Shown here piece by piece: positions 28,879-40,922 of a DNA stretch of 64,000 nucleotides. The notes under the pieces are model-generated. The model saw only the letters and a program-made list of their open reading frames with translations. It had not been told where the DNA came from and did not search any database. A program made the position numbers and the translations under genes. This stretch comes from Bicyclus anynana. Its lineage: Eukaryota > Arthropoda > Insecta > Lepidoptera > Nymphalidae. Every line of letters starts with the position of its first letter. Position 1 is the first letter of the stretch. The stretch lies in the NCBI RefSeq assembly GCF_947172395.1, contig NC_069084.1, positions 1,179,107 to 1,243,106 on the forward strand. Reading direction: 5' to 3'.

Positions 28879-30081
28879 ATATGATAAAAAGTTCTCTCAC
28901 GACTTTACGATATATACTTACATATAACACAGTTATTACTTGTAATTTAAGTAATTTAATGCTCAGCTGACACCACAGTTTAATGCTCAGTTGACAGTAT
29001 ACAATTACAAAGGGTACGAAATGTGGTCATAAGATTCCGACCCGACACCAGGAAAAGCGGGGTATTATTCCCGCGAAAAGTAAAATTCCGCGCAGGCGTG
29101 AAAAGTCCCGTAAGCCGGGATAGCTTCCCGCTAAGATCCCGGCGTTAATATTTTAGATGCGCTTAAAATTTACACCCGGTGTCATGTACAAGGTTAACTT
29201 GTACCCTTTTTGAGGTTTTGGTAAAGGGTTGTTTATGGCGTCCTCAAAAATGACCGACATTCGTAAAAAAAATAATGTTTTTATCTTCATATTGAAATAG
29301 AAAACATACGAACTTAAATATTATAGGAGTATGCCAGACCAGTTTCAATCTGTTTGGTTATACGCCATGTTACAAGCCTATGATTAAGGACCGCGTGGTT
29401 TTTAACTAGTCGAGCATACTATATTTATCACGTGAGTTTTTTGCCGTTTGTCTATTTCAATATTGTGGAAAACACTCAAAACAGCTTAAGGTCAAATACA
29501 TCTTTTCTATTCGTAAAAACACACATTAGAATATTTTTTCTTTCAAGGAAAAACAAACCTTCCCATTATAATTTTCCATCTTAATTTGTGCAAATCGCCT
29601 GATAAGTTATTATTTTTAGAAAATTAATGTATGATTTAGGTTTTATTAATGTGTCCATAAATCAATTGAAATTATGACACAGTTTTTTCTGCAATAATTT
29701 AATAAAATTAACAGCATTATTACGAATAATAATCTTATAATAAAAATAATAGTAAAAGTAGGTTAAATTTAGGTCACACGACTTTGAAATTACGTAGCTA
29801 TTCCAGTATACTTAATTGTACGTCTCCCGTATGTACACTGAAATATAATATTACTTATAGTAGCGCAATAATAAATTTATTTTCCTATTTTCCGCGAAAT
29901 ACTGACGATTTGTAGAAATGCCACAAAACATTATCGCATAGCGTTTTTGATACAGGATTTTTTAGTTATATTGATTAATTTATTATTATTATTAGTGTTT
30001 CTTAGAATTTGTATTATTAATTATTATTATTTGTAATTTGTATTATTATTATATATCGTTTAAGAGCCGCATAACCATAAA
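28879..30081. other. AT-rich non-coding stretch with one repeat copy
   Basis: Contains the second copy of the 27915 repeat at 29104-29185 (GTCCCGTAAGCCGGGATAGC, GCTTAAAATTTACACCCGG). Otherwise unassigned. Confidence 0.4.
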
Positions 30082-30238
30082 AAACCAGCATACCAGAGAA
30101 TTTTCTCAATTCTCTACGTGTGTGAAGTCTGCCAATCCGCATTGTGCCAGCGTGGAGGACTATAGGCCTAACCATTCTTATTCTGAAAAGAGACTCGAGC
30201 TCAGCAGTGAGCCGGCACTGCTATCAAACATTGATTAA
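30082..30238 (+). mobile_element. SINE B fragment (first of two in a row)
   Basis: CAGCATACCAGAGAATTTTC, AGTCTGCCAATCCGCATTGT, GCCAGCGTGGAGGACTATAG, GACTCGAGCTCAGCAGTGAG. Head missing. Confidence 0.7.
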
Positions 30239-30282
30239 TTGAGGTTAAATAAACATTGCAGAAGGTTTGCATTGGTTGGCAT

Positions 30283-30440
30283 TGGTGAGAGAAAAACATC
30301 CTGAGGAATCTTTACCTGATAATTTTCTTAATACTCTGAAGTCTGCCAATCCGGATTTGGCTAATGTGGTGGACTATTAGACTAACCATTCTCATTCTGA
30401 GAGGAGAATCGTCAGCCGAATATGGGTTGTTAATTATGAA
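30283..30440 (+). mobile_element. SINE B fragment (second of two in a row)
   Basis: GAGAAAAACATCCTGAGGAAT, CTGATAATTTTCTTAATACTC, TGTGGTGGACTATTAGACTA and CCGAATATGGGTTGTTAATTATG. Same orientation as the copy 45 bp upstream. Confidence 0.7.
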
Positions 30441-30981
30441 GAAACAATTTAGAAAGTTCTCAATATGGTTCTCTCTTCTCTTAGGTTATATGTAATTTTG
30501 TTGACATTAACCCTAGATTTGACTCAACACACGGGGCGGGGCACGAGTGTTACAATAATGTGTTTGTAAGCCGTATGTTTCACTAAATGCCTAACAAAAA
30601 GGTTTATGTGTGTAAACGACCTTACAATCCCTTTTGGCGGCTTCATAAATTTATGAATTAATCCCGGATTCTTTCCCGCTTTCCGGGACGCTGCAATTAA
30701 AAACGGCACGACTCCACTTTTGTTATTTTTGCATTTGACTTCGTGAAATTTTCAGTTCCACCTCTCTAATGAATGGACAAGTGTATTCCAGGTTGACTTT
30801 TAGCTGCGTCCGGATTTAATGAGGGTATTATGAAACGAAGGTAAGGTAATTTTATACAATGAAGGTAATTTTAAACTTTACTTTGTCACGTTTGTACTAA
30901 CACAGACGTGACGAAGCAAACGTTGAAAATGTTAACGCAAACCTTTGGATTTAATCTTTTAAAATACGTTTTGTTTATCTT
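30441..30981. other. Unassigned non-coding stretch
   Basis: No gene or named repeat recognised. Confidence 0.4.
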
Positions 30982-31099
30982 CTATACTTATAATAAATCT
31001 GTAGAGAGGTTAATTCTGTACATGAAATATTTTTCCAAAATAACTATCAGGGGGTGATTAGTGATCGATACTGATGCCAAAAATGCAATTAGTAAAATT

Positions 31100-31101
<2 letters not shown>

Positions 31102-31164
<63 letters not shown>
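31102..31164 (+). repeat. (CTGT)n microsatellite, ~15 units
   Basis: Perfect GTCT/CTGT tetranucleotide run inside the Helitron-like element. The TTTG-rich runs at the same relative place in other copies suggest a repeat-prone site of the family. Confidence 0.95.
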
Positions 31165-31726
31165 ATGTTCTTTATAGAAACAAAAACTACTGGACGGATT
31201 TTAACGAAACTTGGTACAATTATTCTACATAGTCCTGGGCAGGTTATAGTGTACTTTTCATTATGCTACGATTAATAGGAGCAGAGCAGTGAAGAGAAAT
31301 GTTGAGAAAACGGGAGAAGTTACTCAATTTTTTAAACTTCCATCGCGTGTACAGCCTTAATGGTTAAAGCTACATAGAAATCATGTATGACGGAAATGTT
31401 TTCCTTAAAATTATCTATAAAAACACAACAGCATATATATGTCTATCTTTTATGGTTGACTCACAATAACACGTGTAACTCCCGATAGCTTAGCAGTTCG
31501 GAGCTTTCTAATTATATTTGTCAACTCTTATGTTTATAACACTCATCACTCATCTCTAACTAAAAAAACTTAACATTATTACCTATTCAATAAAAAAAGA
31601 ATCATAAAAATCGGTAAAGAAACACCAAAGTTATACAAGAAATACGCTAAGCCATCGCGCGTGAATACTAATTCATGCTCGACGCGACTCGCGGGGGGAG
31701 GGGAATAAATAAAGAAGTAGCCTTAA

Positions 31727-31868
31727 TGAGTAGGGTAGGGGTAGGATAGGGTAGGGGTAGTGTAAGGTAAGGGTAGGGTAGGGGTAGGGCAGGGGTAGGG
31801 TTTTGGTAGCGTAGGGGTAGGGTTGGGATAGGGTAGGGTAGAGGTAGGGTAGGGTAGAATAGAGGTAG
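31727..31868 (+). repeat. GGGTAGG minisatellite, ~140 bp
   Basis: Irregular GGGTAGG/GGGGTAGG units with variants (GTGTAAGG, GTTTTGGTAGC). Longest of the five such arrays in the window. Confidence 0.9.
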
Positions 31869-31919
31869 TTGAAAGTTTACAACGACTTTCACGCGGACGA
31901 AGTCGCGGGCGTCCGCTAG

Positions 31920-32506
31920 TGTGGAATAAATCGGTGTATTTTTAACAAATTTTTAACGTAAATGCTTGCACAACTGCACATGCAAAACTAATACAAAATG
32001 GCGGCGCTTTTGTCACCAAGAGCGATGTGTTGCAGTCCTGACTGAACGTATAAACTCTTTTATGTTTTTGCAAAGAAAAACAAGTTTAACATTTATACGC
32101 ACACTTTTAACTTAAACAAGCAACTAACAAAACCTAGGGCATTTAACTTTTAAATATTAACATTAATTTTATACAAATTGTATTGTTTTATTATATATAA
32201 ATAAAAGTGTTTAAAAAAAAAGATCGGTTGTCTGTAAAGTCGGATAGTTGAACGTGACAACGCCATACTGATGGAATGGTTGCATTTTTCAAAAGAAAAT
32301 GTTCGTTTTTCTAAAATGCTGTTTAATAATCTTCATAGACCAGAATATACTTTATTTATTTTAGAAAAAGTTGGTAACCCTAGAGCGAGGGAACGATGCA
32401 TGACGTCATCTTTTTTCGAGTGTGCAGCGGGCTTCATCATTTTTCATCAGAAAATTTCTCCCATTACCGCAAACTATACGTCACTCAAAACACCGAATTC
32501 TTTGCC
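31920..32506. other. AT-rich non-coding stretch
   Basis: No gene or named repeat recognised. Confidence 0.4.
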
Positions 32507-32693
32507 TCTGTGTGCCTAGTGGGAGTTTTCAATATTTTCATACTGTTACTATCACGTTGACGTTTTCGCAAATTTATATGGAATTGAAACGGTTGTGCAG
32601 TAGTGCCACTAGATGGCGCTGTTTCAATTCCTTAGAAATTCGCGTTTACGTTACGTGACGGTAATAGTATCAAACTGCCACTAGGCCCTCTGA
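32507..32693. mobile_element. Palindromic MITE, copy 1
   Basis: The ends TCTGTGTGCCTAGTGGGAG and the reverse complement of CTGCCACTAGGCCCTCTGA are inverted repeats, and the inversion continues inward (CATACTGTTACTATCACG / CGTGACGGTAATAGTATC). The centre includes GTGCCACTAGATGGCGCTGT. The copy at 41479 is the same element in opposite orientation. Confidence 0.8.
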
Positions 32694-32927
32694 TCACAAG
32701 TAATCAAAACGATGGCGACATTAGTGGGAGAGTTGAAGTTTCGTCAGCCGCAGTGGTACGCGAACAAGTAACGACTTTATGTTTTCTTGAGAACTTGCCT
32801 TCCTAACGTCACTTGAGGGAATAACTCAAACTGCCTGAAGTGACGCAAGTTGATATCTGTCACAGGGGATGTTATATAATTACCTACGTCGTTAAATATT
32901 AAATTATGTACATACTGAATTGTGGAA

Positions 32928-33005
32928 CTGCCGTAGGTTCAGTGGCTTCGGACCACAATGACCTTGGGTCGGGATGCGAATAGCTGAGGTTTTCTTTATA
33001 TTTAG
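32928..33005 (+). mobile_element. SINE C head fragment
   Basis: TGCCGTAGGTTCAGTGGCTTC, GGACCACAATGACCTTGGG and TCGGGATGCG resemble the family's tRNA-like head, with the B-box eroded. Confidence 0.4.
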
Positions 33006-33179
33006 AATTTTTCACGAAAGATTGAAACATTGGTGGTTCTAGAGTGTCTCTAGTGTCTAGAAGACGTCATCAATACCAGTTAATAATTGTTACAAAATAA
33101 AACATGATCACCTTAAGCAAGCCAAAACCTCCTCCATATCTTCCCTTTTAAGAGGTGGGAGGCCTGATAATATGTTGTT

Positions 33180-33359
33180 AACCGACTTCCAAAAAGGAGG
33201 AGGTTCTACGTTCGGCTGTATGTATGTTTTTTTTCATGTATGTCCAGCGATAATTCCCTCATTTATGGACCGCCTTCAAACTGATCAGAAGATAGCACAT
33301 ATACAAGATGTTATTTTTTGGTTTTTAGTTTAAGTTAATTTTTGAGTTGGAAGTCGGTT
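33180..33359. mobile_element. MITE with 13-bp perfect TIRs (AACCGACTTCCAA)
   Basis: AACCGACTTCCAA (33180-33192) and TTGGAAGTCGGTT (33347-33359) are perfect inverted repeats around a 180-bp element containing AAAGGAGGAGGTTCTACG. A partial copy starts at 38878. No clear target duplication. Confidence 0.7.
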
Positions 33360-34689
33360 GAATTTTTTTTATTAAAATTTTCATGTTAAGAAAAATGTAG
33401 GTGTAGTTTTTCCACATAATAACAGCTATGATAAAGTTAAATAAAATCAATGGAATTATATTGTATAATATTTAATTCAGCGATACATAAATATAAAAAA
33501 GGTCGGATAAAATATTTCCATAGGTACACGACCCTTCACCCGTATCAAAGTTACAGGATGTCTTATTAAGCCAGCCACTGTAATGAAAAAGGGGTTTTAA
33601 CATAATTCCGGCACTCTTCATAAAGTTTAGTGATGTGCCACTGCTACATTACTGTACAAGATATCTTATCGATGTTTTGTTTTGCCGTAGAGACAATTGT
33701 TGCCTTAACTTGCTTTGTTACGCAAAACTGATGAAGTCTGTAACACTTTGTAACATCTTGTTATCTATTCAGAAATGTAACTTCTATAAAAAAAATTTTT
33801 GGAGTTTACTCCTTAAGAATCGATTTTTTTAACAGATTTTAAGGCTACTGTTTATTGTTTAGTAAGTTTATATATACATACAACTTAAGTGTACTATGCG
33901 TATAGGTTTTATTGCTTTTATTGGTCTTTCAGTCAAATCGGATAAAGAGGTGATTGTAAGTAGTATAAAGTTTGAATCGTAACAGAATATATAATACTAA
34001 TATTAAATTTAGGCAATACAACGTAGAATAAAATAAAATTTTTATTGTAAATTTTCACGTCAAAAATGTTATTAAGATGAATTTTTGGAATTAATATTTT
34101 AATTGTAAAAAAATGCATACTACTGTAATTAGTTGAATGTCTAGGTAAACCAATAATTTTAAGATCAAAACATGTACCACATTCTAGCAAACAAATAATG
34201 ATTTGATTTGAATAAACAAAATTTGGAATCGAGAAAAATAAAACTGTTTTAACACGGCTTTATCGATCTGTATTCATGTGTCTTCTGTAGAAGCATTATA
34301 TTAGAGGAACCATTGCGAAGTCTGATAAGCTAAGTCAACCTTTAACCTTGAAATATGATATTTTTAAGAACAGCTTTTGTTTTGGCTAGTGAATTCGGTA
34401 CTGCCATTTCGAAAGCATCGATATAATAGTACCAAAGTAAGCGCATCACTAGTACGCCTTTTATTAAACACCCGTCCATTCTGCTAGTATAATGTTATAT
34501 TTAAATTGACCTTCGGCTTAATGTTGCGTGCGCTGGTCCTCGCTGCGAACAGCGTTTAATATACCCTCGGCTCAACCTTATCTCACGTACTATTCATCAT
34601 GCCAAGATATCGAGGGAATTGTAGGAGTGCTACCAGTAATGTGTACCATTGATTGTTCTAATATGTCTTTTTAATCCTTCATTGGTAGT
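33360..34689. other. AT-rich non-coding stretch
   Basis: No gene or named repeat was recognised in 1.3 kb. Short open frames show no domain. Confidence 0.4.
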
Positions 34690-34780
34690 TTTTAACTGAC
34701 TTGAGGACCAATGTGGTTATTCTCGGGCTTCGAATCCTAATGATCTGTTTTTTATTCCTGGGTCAGGCTATGAATTTTCA
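34690..34780 (+). mobile_element. SINE C head fragment
   Basis: GACTTGAGGACCAATGTGGTTAT, CTCGGGCTTCGAATCC and TTCCTGGGTCAGGC, partly rearranged. Confidence 0.4.
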
Positions 34781-34811
34781 TATTATATTAACTTATTAAA
34801 TGCTTATTTTA

Positions 34812-34977
34812 CGCCGCGCGGTTTCACCTGAGTGGTTCCCGTTCCCGTAGGAATACGGAGATAATATAAACGAGCGGACGGGCTGAAAGAATTTTTCAAA
34901 TCAGACCATTAGTTCCTGAGATTAGCGCGGTCAAGCAAACAAACAAACGAACAAACTCTTCAGCTTTATAATATTTA
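34812..34977 (-). mobile_element. Helitron-like element
   Basis: CGCCGCGCGGTTTCACCTGAG, GTTCCCGTTCCCGTAGGAAT, AATTTTTCAAATCAGACCAT and AAGCAAACAAACAAACGAAC are the reverse of the copies at 56522 and 57160. The CTAG terminus is not intact. Confidence 0.6.
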
Positions 34978-35039
34978 TCCAAGATTTCGTATGCTTTGAT
35001 TTTGGAGGACCTATGAGTGAGAGTTGAATTTTTTTTTAT

Positions 35040-35370
35040 TTTTCATTTTTTTTTTATTTCAAAAGTTAGCCCTTGACTACAATCTCACCTGATGGTAAGT
35101 GATAATGCAATCTAAGATGGAAGCGGGCTAACTTGTTAAGAGGAGAATGAAAATCCACACCCCTTACGGTTTCTACACGACATCGTACCGGAACGCTAAA
35201 TCACTTGGCGGTAGGTCTTTGTCTGTAGGGTGGTAAGCCAAGGCTGAAGCCTCCCACCAGCCAGACCTGGACCAATTAAGAAAACCTCAATCGGCCCAGC
35301 CGGGAATCGAACCCAAGACTTCCCTCTTGTAAGTCCACTGCGCATTCCACTGCGCCGGACGGACGTCGTC
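35040..35370 (-). mobile_element. SINE A, full-length copy
   Basis: On the minus strand: a head with B-box (reverse of GGGAATCGAACCC), the body with all landmarks, the tail reversed as CTACAATCTCACCTGATGGT, and a T-run (A-tail) at about 35033-35058. This copy shows the uninterrupted sequence at the point where the RTE inserted in the copy at 13750. Confidence 0.85.
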
Positions 35371-35459
35371 AAAGGAGTTAGGAGTTATATTTTAGTTAAA
35401 CGATTAGTAGTCTATGTATTACATGCGAAAATATAAATAGAAGGGTGTGAAATAGGGGT

Positions 35460-35508
35460 TCAAAGTTAACATCGATTTTCACGCGGACGAAGTCACGGGC
35501 GTCCGATA
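35460..35508 (+). mobile_element. Helitron-like 3' terminus
   Basis: CGATTTTCACGCGGACGAAG, TCACGGGCGTCCGATAG followed by T: a 3' hairpin and end only. Confidence 0.5.
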
Positions 35509-36221
35509 GTAATACAATAAAATTATAAAAACAAACAACCAAAAAGCTTTCAAAATCCAGCAGTGCATAAAAGTCTATATATCTGCAATATGAATAATAA
35601 TGCAGATTTATTTACCCACTTAATGAAAACAGATGCAACGCAAACATATCAGACATGTATTACAGCTTCCACCGACACCAATATATCAATATTACACGTT
35701 AAATGTGAATAAAATGTAACGAACGCACATACAATTCCGCACCGCCGTACTTTATTCAGCCCGAGCTCGGGATGTATGGGAACCTAATTTATTTTTTATC
35801 CCCCGTGCGTATGAAAAAACACTCCCTTGCCGAAGATAAATTTAAAAATCATTGGCCAAGAGGAAATCTGGTCGAATCATGAATATTTTCATATTTGCCA
35901 TGCGTAGATCACTTACCCGCAGAGAAAACTGAAGAAATGACAAAGACAATACTGAATCACAAGAATAAATTATAGACATTATGTTTTACTTCAGTATGTG
36001 AATTTTTATTTTTGCTCAATGTAGTGTTAGAGCCATAAATACAAATAAACATTATAACCCCTATTGTAAGTTTTTTTCTTTTATACTAAATTGCAAGTAG
36101 AAGGTCACAAGAGGAGAGAAGAGCCAAAGAAGAGATATTTGGAGTGTGTAAAAAAGTATAATCTGTGTTAAAATGCAGTAGAAATTAGTGGGATAGAAGA
36201 ATGACATAATATTATGCCGAC
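35509..36221. other. Low-copy non-coding stretch
   Basis: About 35700-35940 is less AT-rich and resembles nothing else here. No ORF. Confidence 0.35.
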
Positions 36222-36398
36222 CATCATCATCATCACCATCATCATATCAGCCGATGGATGTCCAATGCAGGACATAGGCCTCTTGTAGGGACTTCCAACA
36301 TCACGATTCGGAGCCATCTGCATCCAGCGAATCCCTGCGACTCACTTGATGTCGTCAGTCCACCTGGTGAGGGGTCTACCAACACTGCGCTTACTATG
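36222..36398 (-). mobile_element. RTE-type LINE 3'-end fragment with microsatellite tail
   Basis: CATCATCATCATCACCATC tail, ATATCAGCCGATGGATGTCC, CATCTGCATCCAGCGAATCC and GTCCACCTGGTGAGGGG. Close to the 14010 copy (shares ATCCAGCGAATCCCTGCGAC). Confidence 0.8.
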
Positions 36399-37949
36399 AC
36401 GACCACACTTAAGTGATTTATGGCAACGAGGTGATGATAATGAGTACCTTAAAGTTACTTAAGGTTAAATGATTAAGAAATGAGATTTTTTTTTGTAACT
36501 ATTTGTATGGTAAATACTAGTTACAACAAATAAGTGAAACACAGAACATCACTTTGTAGCGTAAACTTGCTAGAAAAATGTGATATGCACGGTCCATTCT
36601 AAGGCTAATGCATCATTATGTCAATTGCATATATTTTTCAATATATGCGATATATTATATATAGGTTATTGGTTCCTTTGAGGCTTCATTGTTAGTTTGG
36701 TCTTTGTAAATTTATCTCTTCTGTAATATAAAAAAAACATACCGATCAACTTAAGAACCTCCTCCTTCTTAAAGTCAGTAAAAATATGAATAAACAAGTC
36801 TTGAAATACAATGTACTTTTATTGTAAACAAATGTAAGAATAACCAATTCATAAGCTAAAGTTCGTTTTAAAATAAATTTAACTTAAATTCTGTTCTTGA
36901 TATAATGGTTTTAGCACAATATCCCGTATATTCAAAACTAAAAGTTGTTTTAATTCGATACAAAACTAAAGCAAGCGTACACAATTGCTCCGTTGAAACT
37001 TCTAAAACGAAACTTTGCTCAACTCGGCCCCGCAAATGCACAAGTGTACAAAGTTTGCAATATTTGACTGTTTCTAATATCTTCACCTTGTCTCTACTGA
37101 CTTGTAAATTGTTATGAAACAATATGTACAAAGCAACTGAAGTAATATGCACAAAACATTTTAAAATCCATTTAGTGATGTGCGCGAGTTTTATTTAAAT
37201 ATTTAAAAAAATCGAAATCTTAAAATTTTTTTGCCGCCTTAAACAAAATTTATCGGATTTTTCCAGCAATGCGAATATGTCATGTTTAACCATATATTAT
37301 TCATGCTATCTGGAATCCAAACACTTCCAAACATTTTTTTCAAATTTAGTTTGGAAATAATGAAAATGTAAAATAATTTTAAAATTATAGTTCTCTAACC
37401 CTCCTCAATGATTGACAATGTAATTCAAGAGTGCAATTCAAAGTTTTCGTTTCTATTATATTGTTAGAAATAAAAACATTTAAGTTTAGATTTAGCCGAG
37501 ATATTCCGAAGTCCTTACAACGCCTATATAATATTTAACTATAAAATCGTGTGATAATGAGGTTGGTAATGATGAGCTGAGAAAATGTATCAAACTAGGT
37601 ATAGGTATGTATTAGACATAGATATTGTATATTTTGTGTTTGTGTTTTATTCTACGTCAGTTCTAATGAAGTCTCTGTCCGCAGTGTACTCTGTGCGCAT
37701 ATGAAAAGCCAATCCGGGGGTACTCAAATATACGCAACCGCAACCGAATTGACTGATCAGATATTCTACGTAAATACCCATGTGATGCATTCTTGTTCCA
37801 TTTATGTATGCGGAGATACTTTTATTGTTAATTTAGTATTCTCTTTGTTAATATTAGCTTTTTGTGATATGAGTATTGCTGGGTTTCAGTATATAAATGG
37901 TGGTCTAGATGGGAAACCTTCTTCAACCACAACTTAGTTCAGTTAGGTT
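36399..37949. other. AT-rich non-coding stretch
   Basis: No gene or named repeat was recognised in 1.5 kb. Confidence 0.4.
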
Positions 37950-38030
37950 AGGTTAGCCTATGTGGCTGTCATAAGGTTCGAGTCCTGGGTTGAGAGATGT
38001 AATAATGGGCTTTTCTTTCTTCCAATATAT
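37950..38030 (+). mobile_element. SINE C head fragment
   Basis: GGTTAGCCTATGTGGCTGTCATA, AGGTTCGAGTCCTGGGTTGAG; B-box-like GGTTCGAGTCC at 37976-37986. Confidence 0.55.
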
Positions 38031-38877
38031 TATTGTAAAGCCTACTTGAAATACATAAAGGAGAATGGCCACCAGCCCATACAACGCCGGCTCATACAAG
38101 TATGTTTCATAAAGAAAAATACATTTTTTTATCACTTTTCTAGGGCAAATTGTTCGCCAGTGTGCCAAAGTGGCGAAGTAAAATTGGAAGCTGTATTATT
38201 TTTTCTGTTACCAACAAGCTTAACAAACAAGAAAACGAACAAAAAAATCAATCAAGTCTTCAAAAAAATAAAAAAAAAAACGTAAAACTCACGCTGCACG
38301 GTCAACGATCTTAGCTTCTGGACAAAATAAAGATGAATTAAAAATGTCGTAAAACGTTGTGGCAAACTTTTTTTGATAAAGTAATTTTCCATGATTAAAG
38401 AAGAATTATCAAGGTTTCTTAGATATAAGTAAACTTTTGGGTGGTTAGGTCTGAGCCGGGGATGGTCATTCCCCTTTGACTTTGAGTTTGAGATGAGCTG
38501 GAAAATCATTTAGCCATCCAGGCACAAATCAAAATGAAAACTTTTTGCTTGAATCGCAGTTCGATAACTTTGTTCAGCCGAAATCGGTCTTACTGTTTAT
38601 TGGTATAGTGGCAAAGGTGAAGTTAATGAATAAATATTGATTTGAATATTATAATTGATATTTCGCTCTGAATGATTTTATGATTTTCCCACGGGTATCA
38701 GATCTTGAGATCTTTAGATATCGACATTTAATCTGACATTTATATGTTTTTAGTGTAATATTATAAATCATATTGAAATAATATCATTAAAAAGAACATG
38801 CGCATGTTAACATATTAACATATCCAGATCCGTGCTTTGTGATAGTAATTTTGTCTGTTTGAATTATTATTTTTTTA
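38031..38877. other. AT-rich non-coding stretch
   Basis: No gene or named repeat recognised. Confidence 0.4.
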
Positions 38878-38935
38878 ACCAACTTCCAAAAAGGAGGAAG
38901 TTCTACATTCGGCTATATGTACGTTTTTTTCTAAA
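38878..38935 (+). mobile_element. Fragment of the AACCGACTTCC MITE
   Basis: AACCAACTTCCAAAAAGGAG, GAAGTTCTACATTCGGC matches the left end of the element at 33180. Confidence 0.55.
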
Positions 38936-38967
38936 AAAGAAGGACATAATTTATTCGTTATAAAACA

Positions 38968-39165
38968 CTAGCTGACGCCGGGCGGTTTTATCCGCGTGGT
39001 TCCCGTTTCCGTAGGAATACGCGAATAATTTATAGCCTATAGCCTTCCTCGATAATTAGGCTATCTAACACTGAAAGAATTTTTCAAATCGGACTAGTAG
39101 TTCCTGAGATTAACGCGTTCAAACAACCAAACTCTTCAGCTTTACGAGTATAATATTAGTATACA
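38968..39165 (-). mobile_element. Helitron-like element, near-complete
   Basis: Plus strand starts ACTAGCTGACGCCGGGCGG and ends GCTTTACGAGTATAATATTAGTATA, the reverse of TATACTAATATTATA...GCGTCAGCTAGT. Includes GGTTCCCGTTTCCGTAGG and AATTTTTCAAATCGGACTAG. Confidence 0.65.
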
Positions 39166-40235
39166 TAATGCGAATATTGAATATTTTTTTTTTTCTAAAA
39201 TTAAAATCAGTACCTATCATTACTTAGGATAAATCGAGCACCATACATAGTCTGGAAATACGATGCTGCATTGAACAAGCAAGAAATGCTTTCGCTAAAG
39301 AAAGATCTCTGTGACCGTAAATTAAAATTGTCCGTGTGAATGAGAGTAGTGCGGTATCACGTTTTTTATGTAACTTTATAGAGAAGAACACGAGCGGAGG
39401 GAATGTTAATCGATTGTCAAGGAATTCCTTAACCCTACATTCAATGGTCACAAGTCCTGGACTTTGATCGGAGTTTTTCTCTCCACCGCGCGATGGTATC
39501 CGCTCGGTGAATCCATTGATTGCTAAGATATATATCCGATACTAAAGCTGCAAATATTGTAGAGAGAATGGCATTTCCGATACTACTGCGCTGCAATGAA
39601 AGGGAATTAATACAGGAGAAGGATAATCGAAGGACTGTGAGACATACGAGTACATTGTCTTAAGTACTTACGCCAGTCGTTCACGACGAGTACCAGATCA
39701 CTATTTCGCAGCAGTAACTAAAGGTAAATCAGAAAGGTGATTGCACTAAAGTTAAACATTAAAGCTCATTTTGATTTTATTGATATTTTTAACAGTAAAA
39801 AATATTTGCGATAATATGTAAAAAATAAAGTTCAACAAAAAGTATCCGTTCGCAATATTGCAATCCTCCCTGATAGTCCGACAGCGCATTAGAGAAAAAA
39901 GCTGAACGCTTGAAGCACATACAATGAAGCCTTAAGAAAAATAGAACTGGCGCAAAAAAGGCGAAAACACGAAAAAACACAAGTGGCCGTACACTTGTTT
40001 GTGTTAGAAAATGAGGCGCGGGAGGGAAAATAACGGCGCCTTTTTAGAGACCCCTCGACGAATTTGTATAGGCCCTAAAGGTCTGTGATTAATGAGTGCT
40101 GCTGAAAACATTGTATGACTGATATTGCTGTCATGGTTATTTCTTCTGCTACGTTCTGTTAATGTTTAAAGGTTTTACGATTTGGCTCTAAATTTTAGTG
40201 CTTGACTCTCAATGCTCAGTAGTTATACATATCTT
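39166..40235. other. Unassigned non-coding stretch
   Basis: No gene or named repeat recognised. GGCGCGGGAGGGAAAATAACGG near 40014 is a small GC-rich island. Confidence 0.35.
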
Positions 40236-40373
40236 GTTTAACACAAAATATGGAACTGTTTCGAATACTCGGCTGAGTCTTTGGAAGTATGCTCGCAAGA
40301 AAACGGTGTCATTTGCTACATTGGTACTCATAGACAAGGATCGCGGGCGTTCTGTTAGCGCGTTATATTTCAG
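40236..40373 (+). repeat. Diverged duplicate, copy 1 (pair with 40773)
   Basis: ACACAAAATATGGAACTGTTT, CTCGGCTGAGTC, GTATGCTCGCAAGAAAACGG, GTGTCATTTG and CGTTATATTTCAG parallel 40773-40922. Confidence 0.5.
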
Positions 40374-40772
40374 TCTTTCTCAACACAAAATATAAATGGA
40401 ACCCTTTTAGACCAGCGGCTGAGCTCGAAAAATGTCTTTAGTTTTGAACGATAATGTAAGATAGGTAACTAAAATGATTGTTTTAACAAACTACTGTAAT
40501 AATTTTTTTTATTTGACTATCGGACATTGAAAAGAATGATGGAAATGCCTAAATAATTAGTTTTCAAATTTGATAAAAATATGTTCACTTCTACTCATGA
40601 TGTCACTAGTCTGTTTCAATATTTCGACCTGAAATTTAAAACTGATCTGTGTTATAATGTGTAGAAGTGGCACCAATTCTACATTGTGGTTCAAGAGTTA
40701 GAGGTAGAGTTAAGATTTTGGTTGTTAGCCGCTCGTCTATTCGGATTGTTTGGGCATGCACTGTTGTATTTA

Positions 40773-40922
40773 TTTGATACAAAATGTATACAGAACCCTC
40801 GCGATCACTTGGCCGAGTCACTCGGAGCATGCTCGCAGTTTGCCAAGCGCGAGGCGTCGGTAGGTGTCATTTGTTTCATCGGGACTCAGGCGAGGGTCGC
40901 GCCGGCACCTCGTTATATTGAA
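40773..40922 (+). repeat. Diverged duplicate, copy 2 (pair with 40236)
   Basis: ATACAAAATGTATACAGAACC, TTGGCCGAGTCACTCGGAGC, ATGCTCGCAGTTTGCC, GTGTCATTTGTTTCATCGG and CCTCGTTATATTG. It lies within a 118-codon open frame that I do not take as a gene, because the aligned copy at 40236 does not keep that frame. Confidence 0.5.

Larger units (their letters stand above)
30982..31919 (+). mobile_element. Helitron-like element, largest copy (~940 bp)
   Basis: Starts TCTATACTTATAATAAATCTG. It carries CTACTGGACGGATTTTAACG after a (CTGT)n array and a GGGTAGG minisatellite at about 31727-31868. It ends CGCGGACGAAGTCGCGGGCG followed by TCCGCTAG and a flanking T. The last bases form a hairpin with stem GCGGACG/CGTCCGC ending in the terminal CTAG. 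No coding. Confidence 0.65.
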
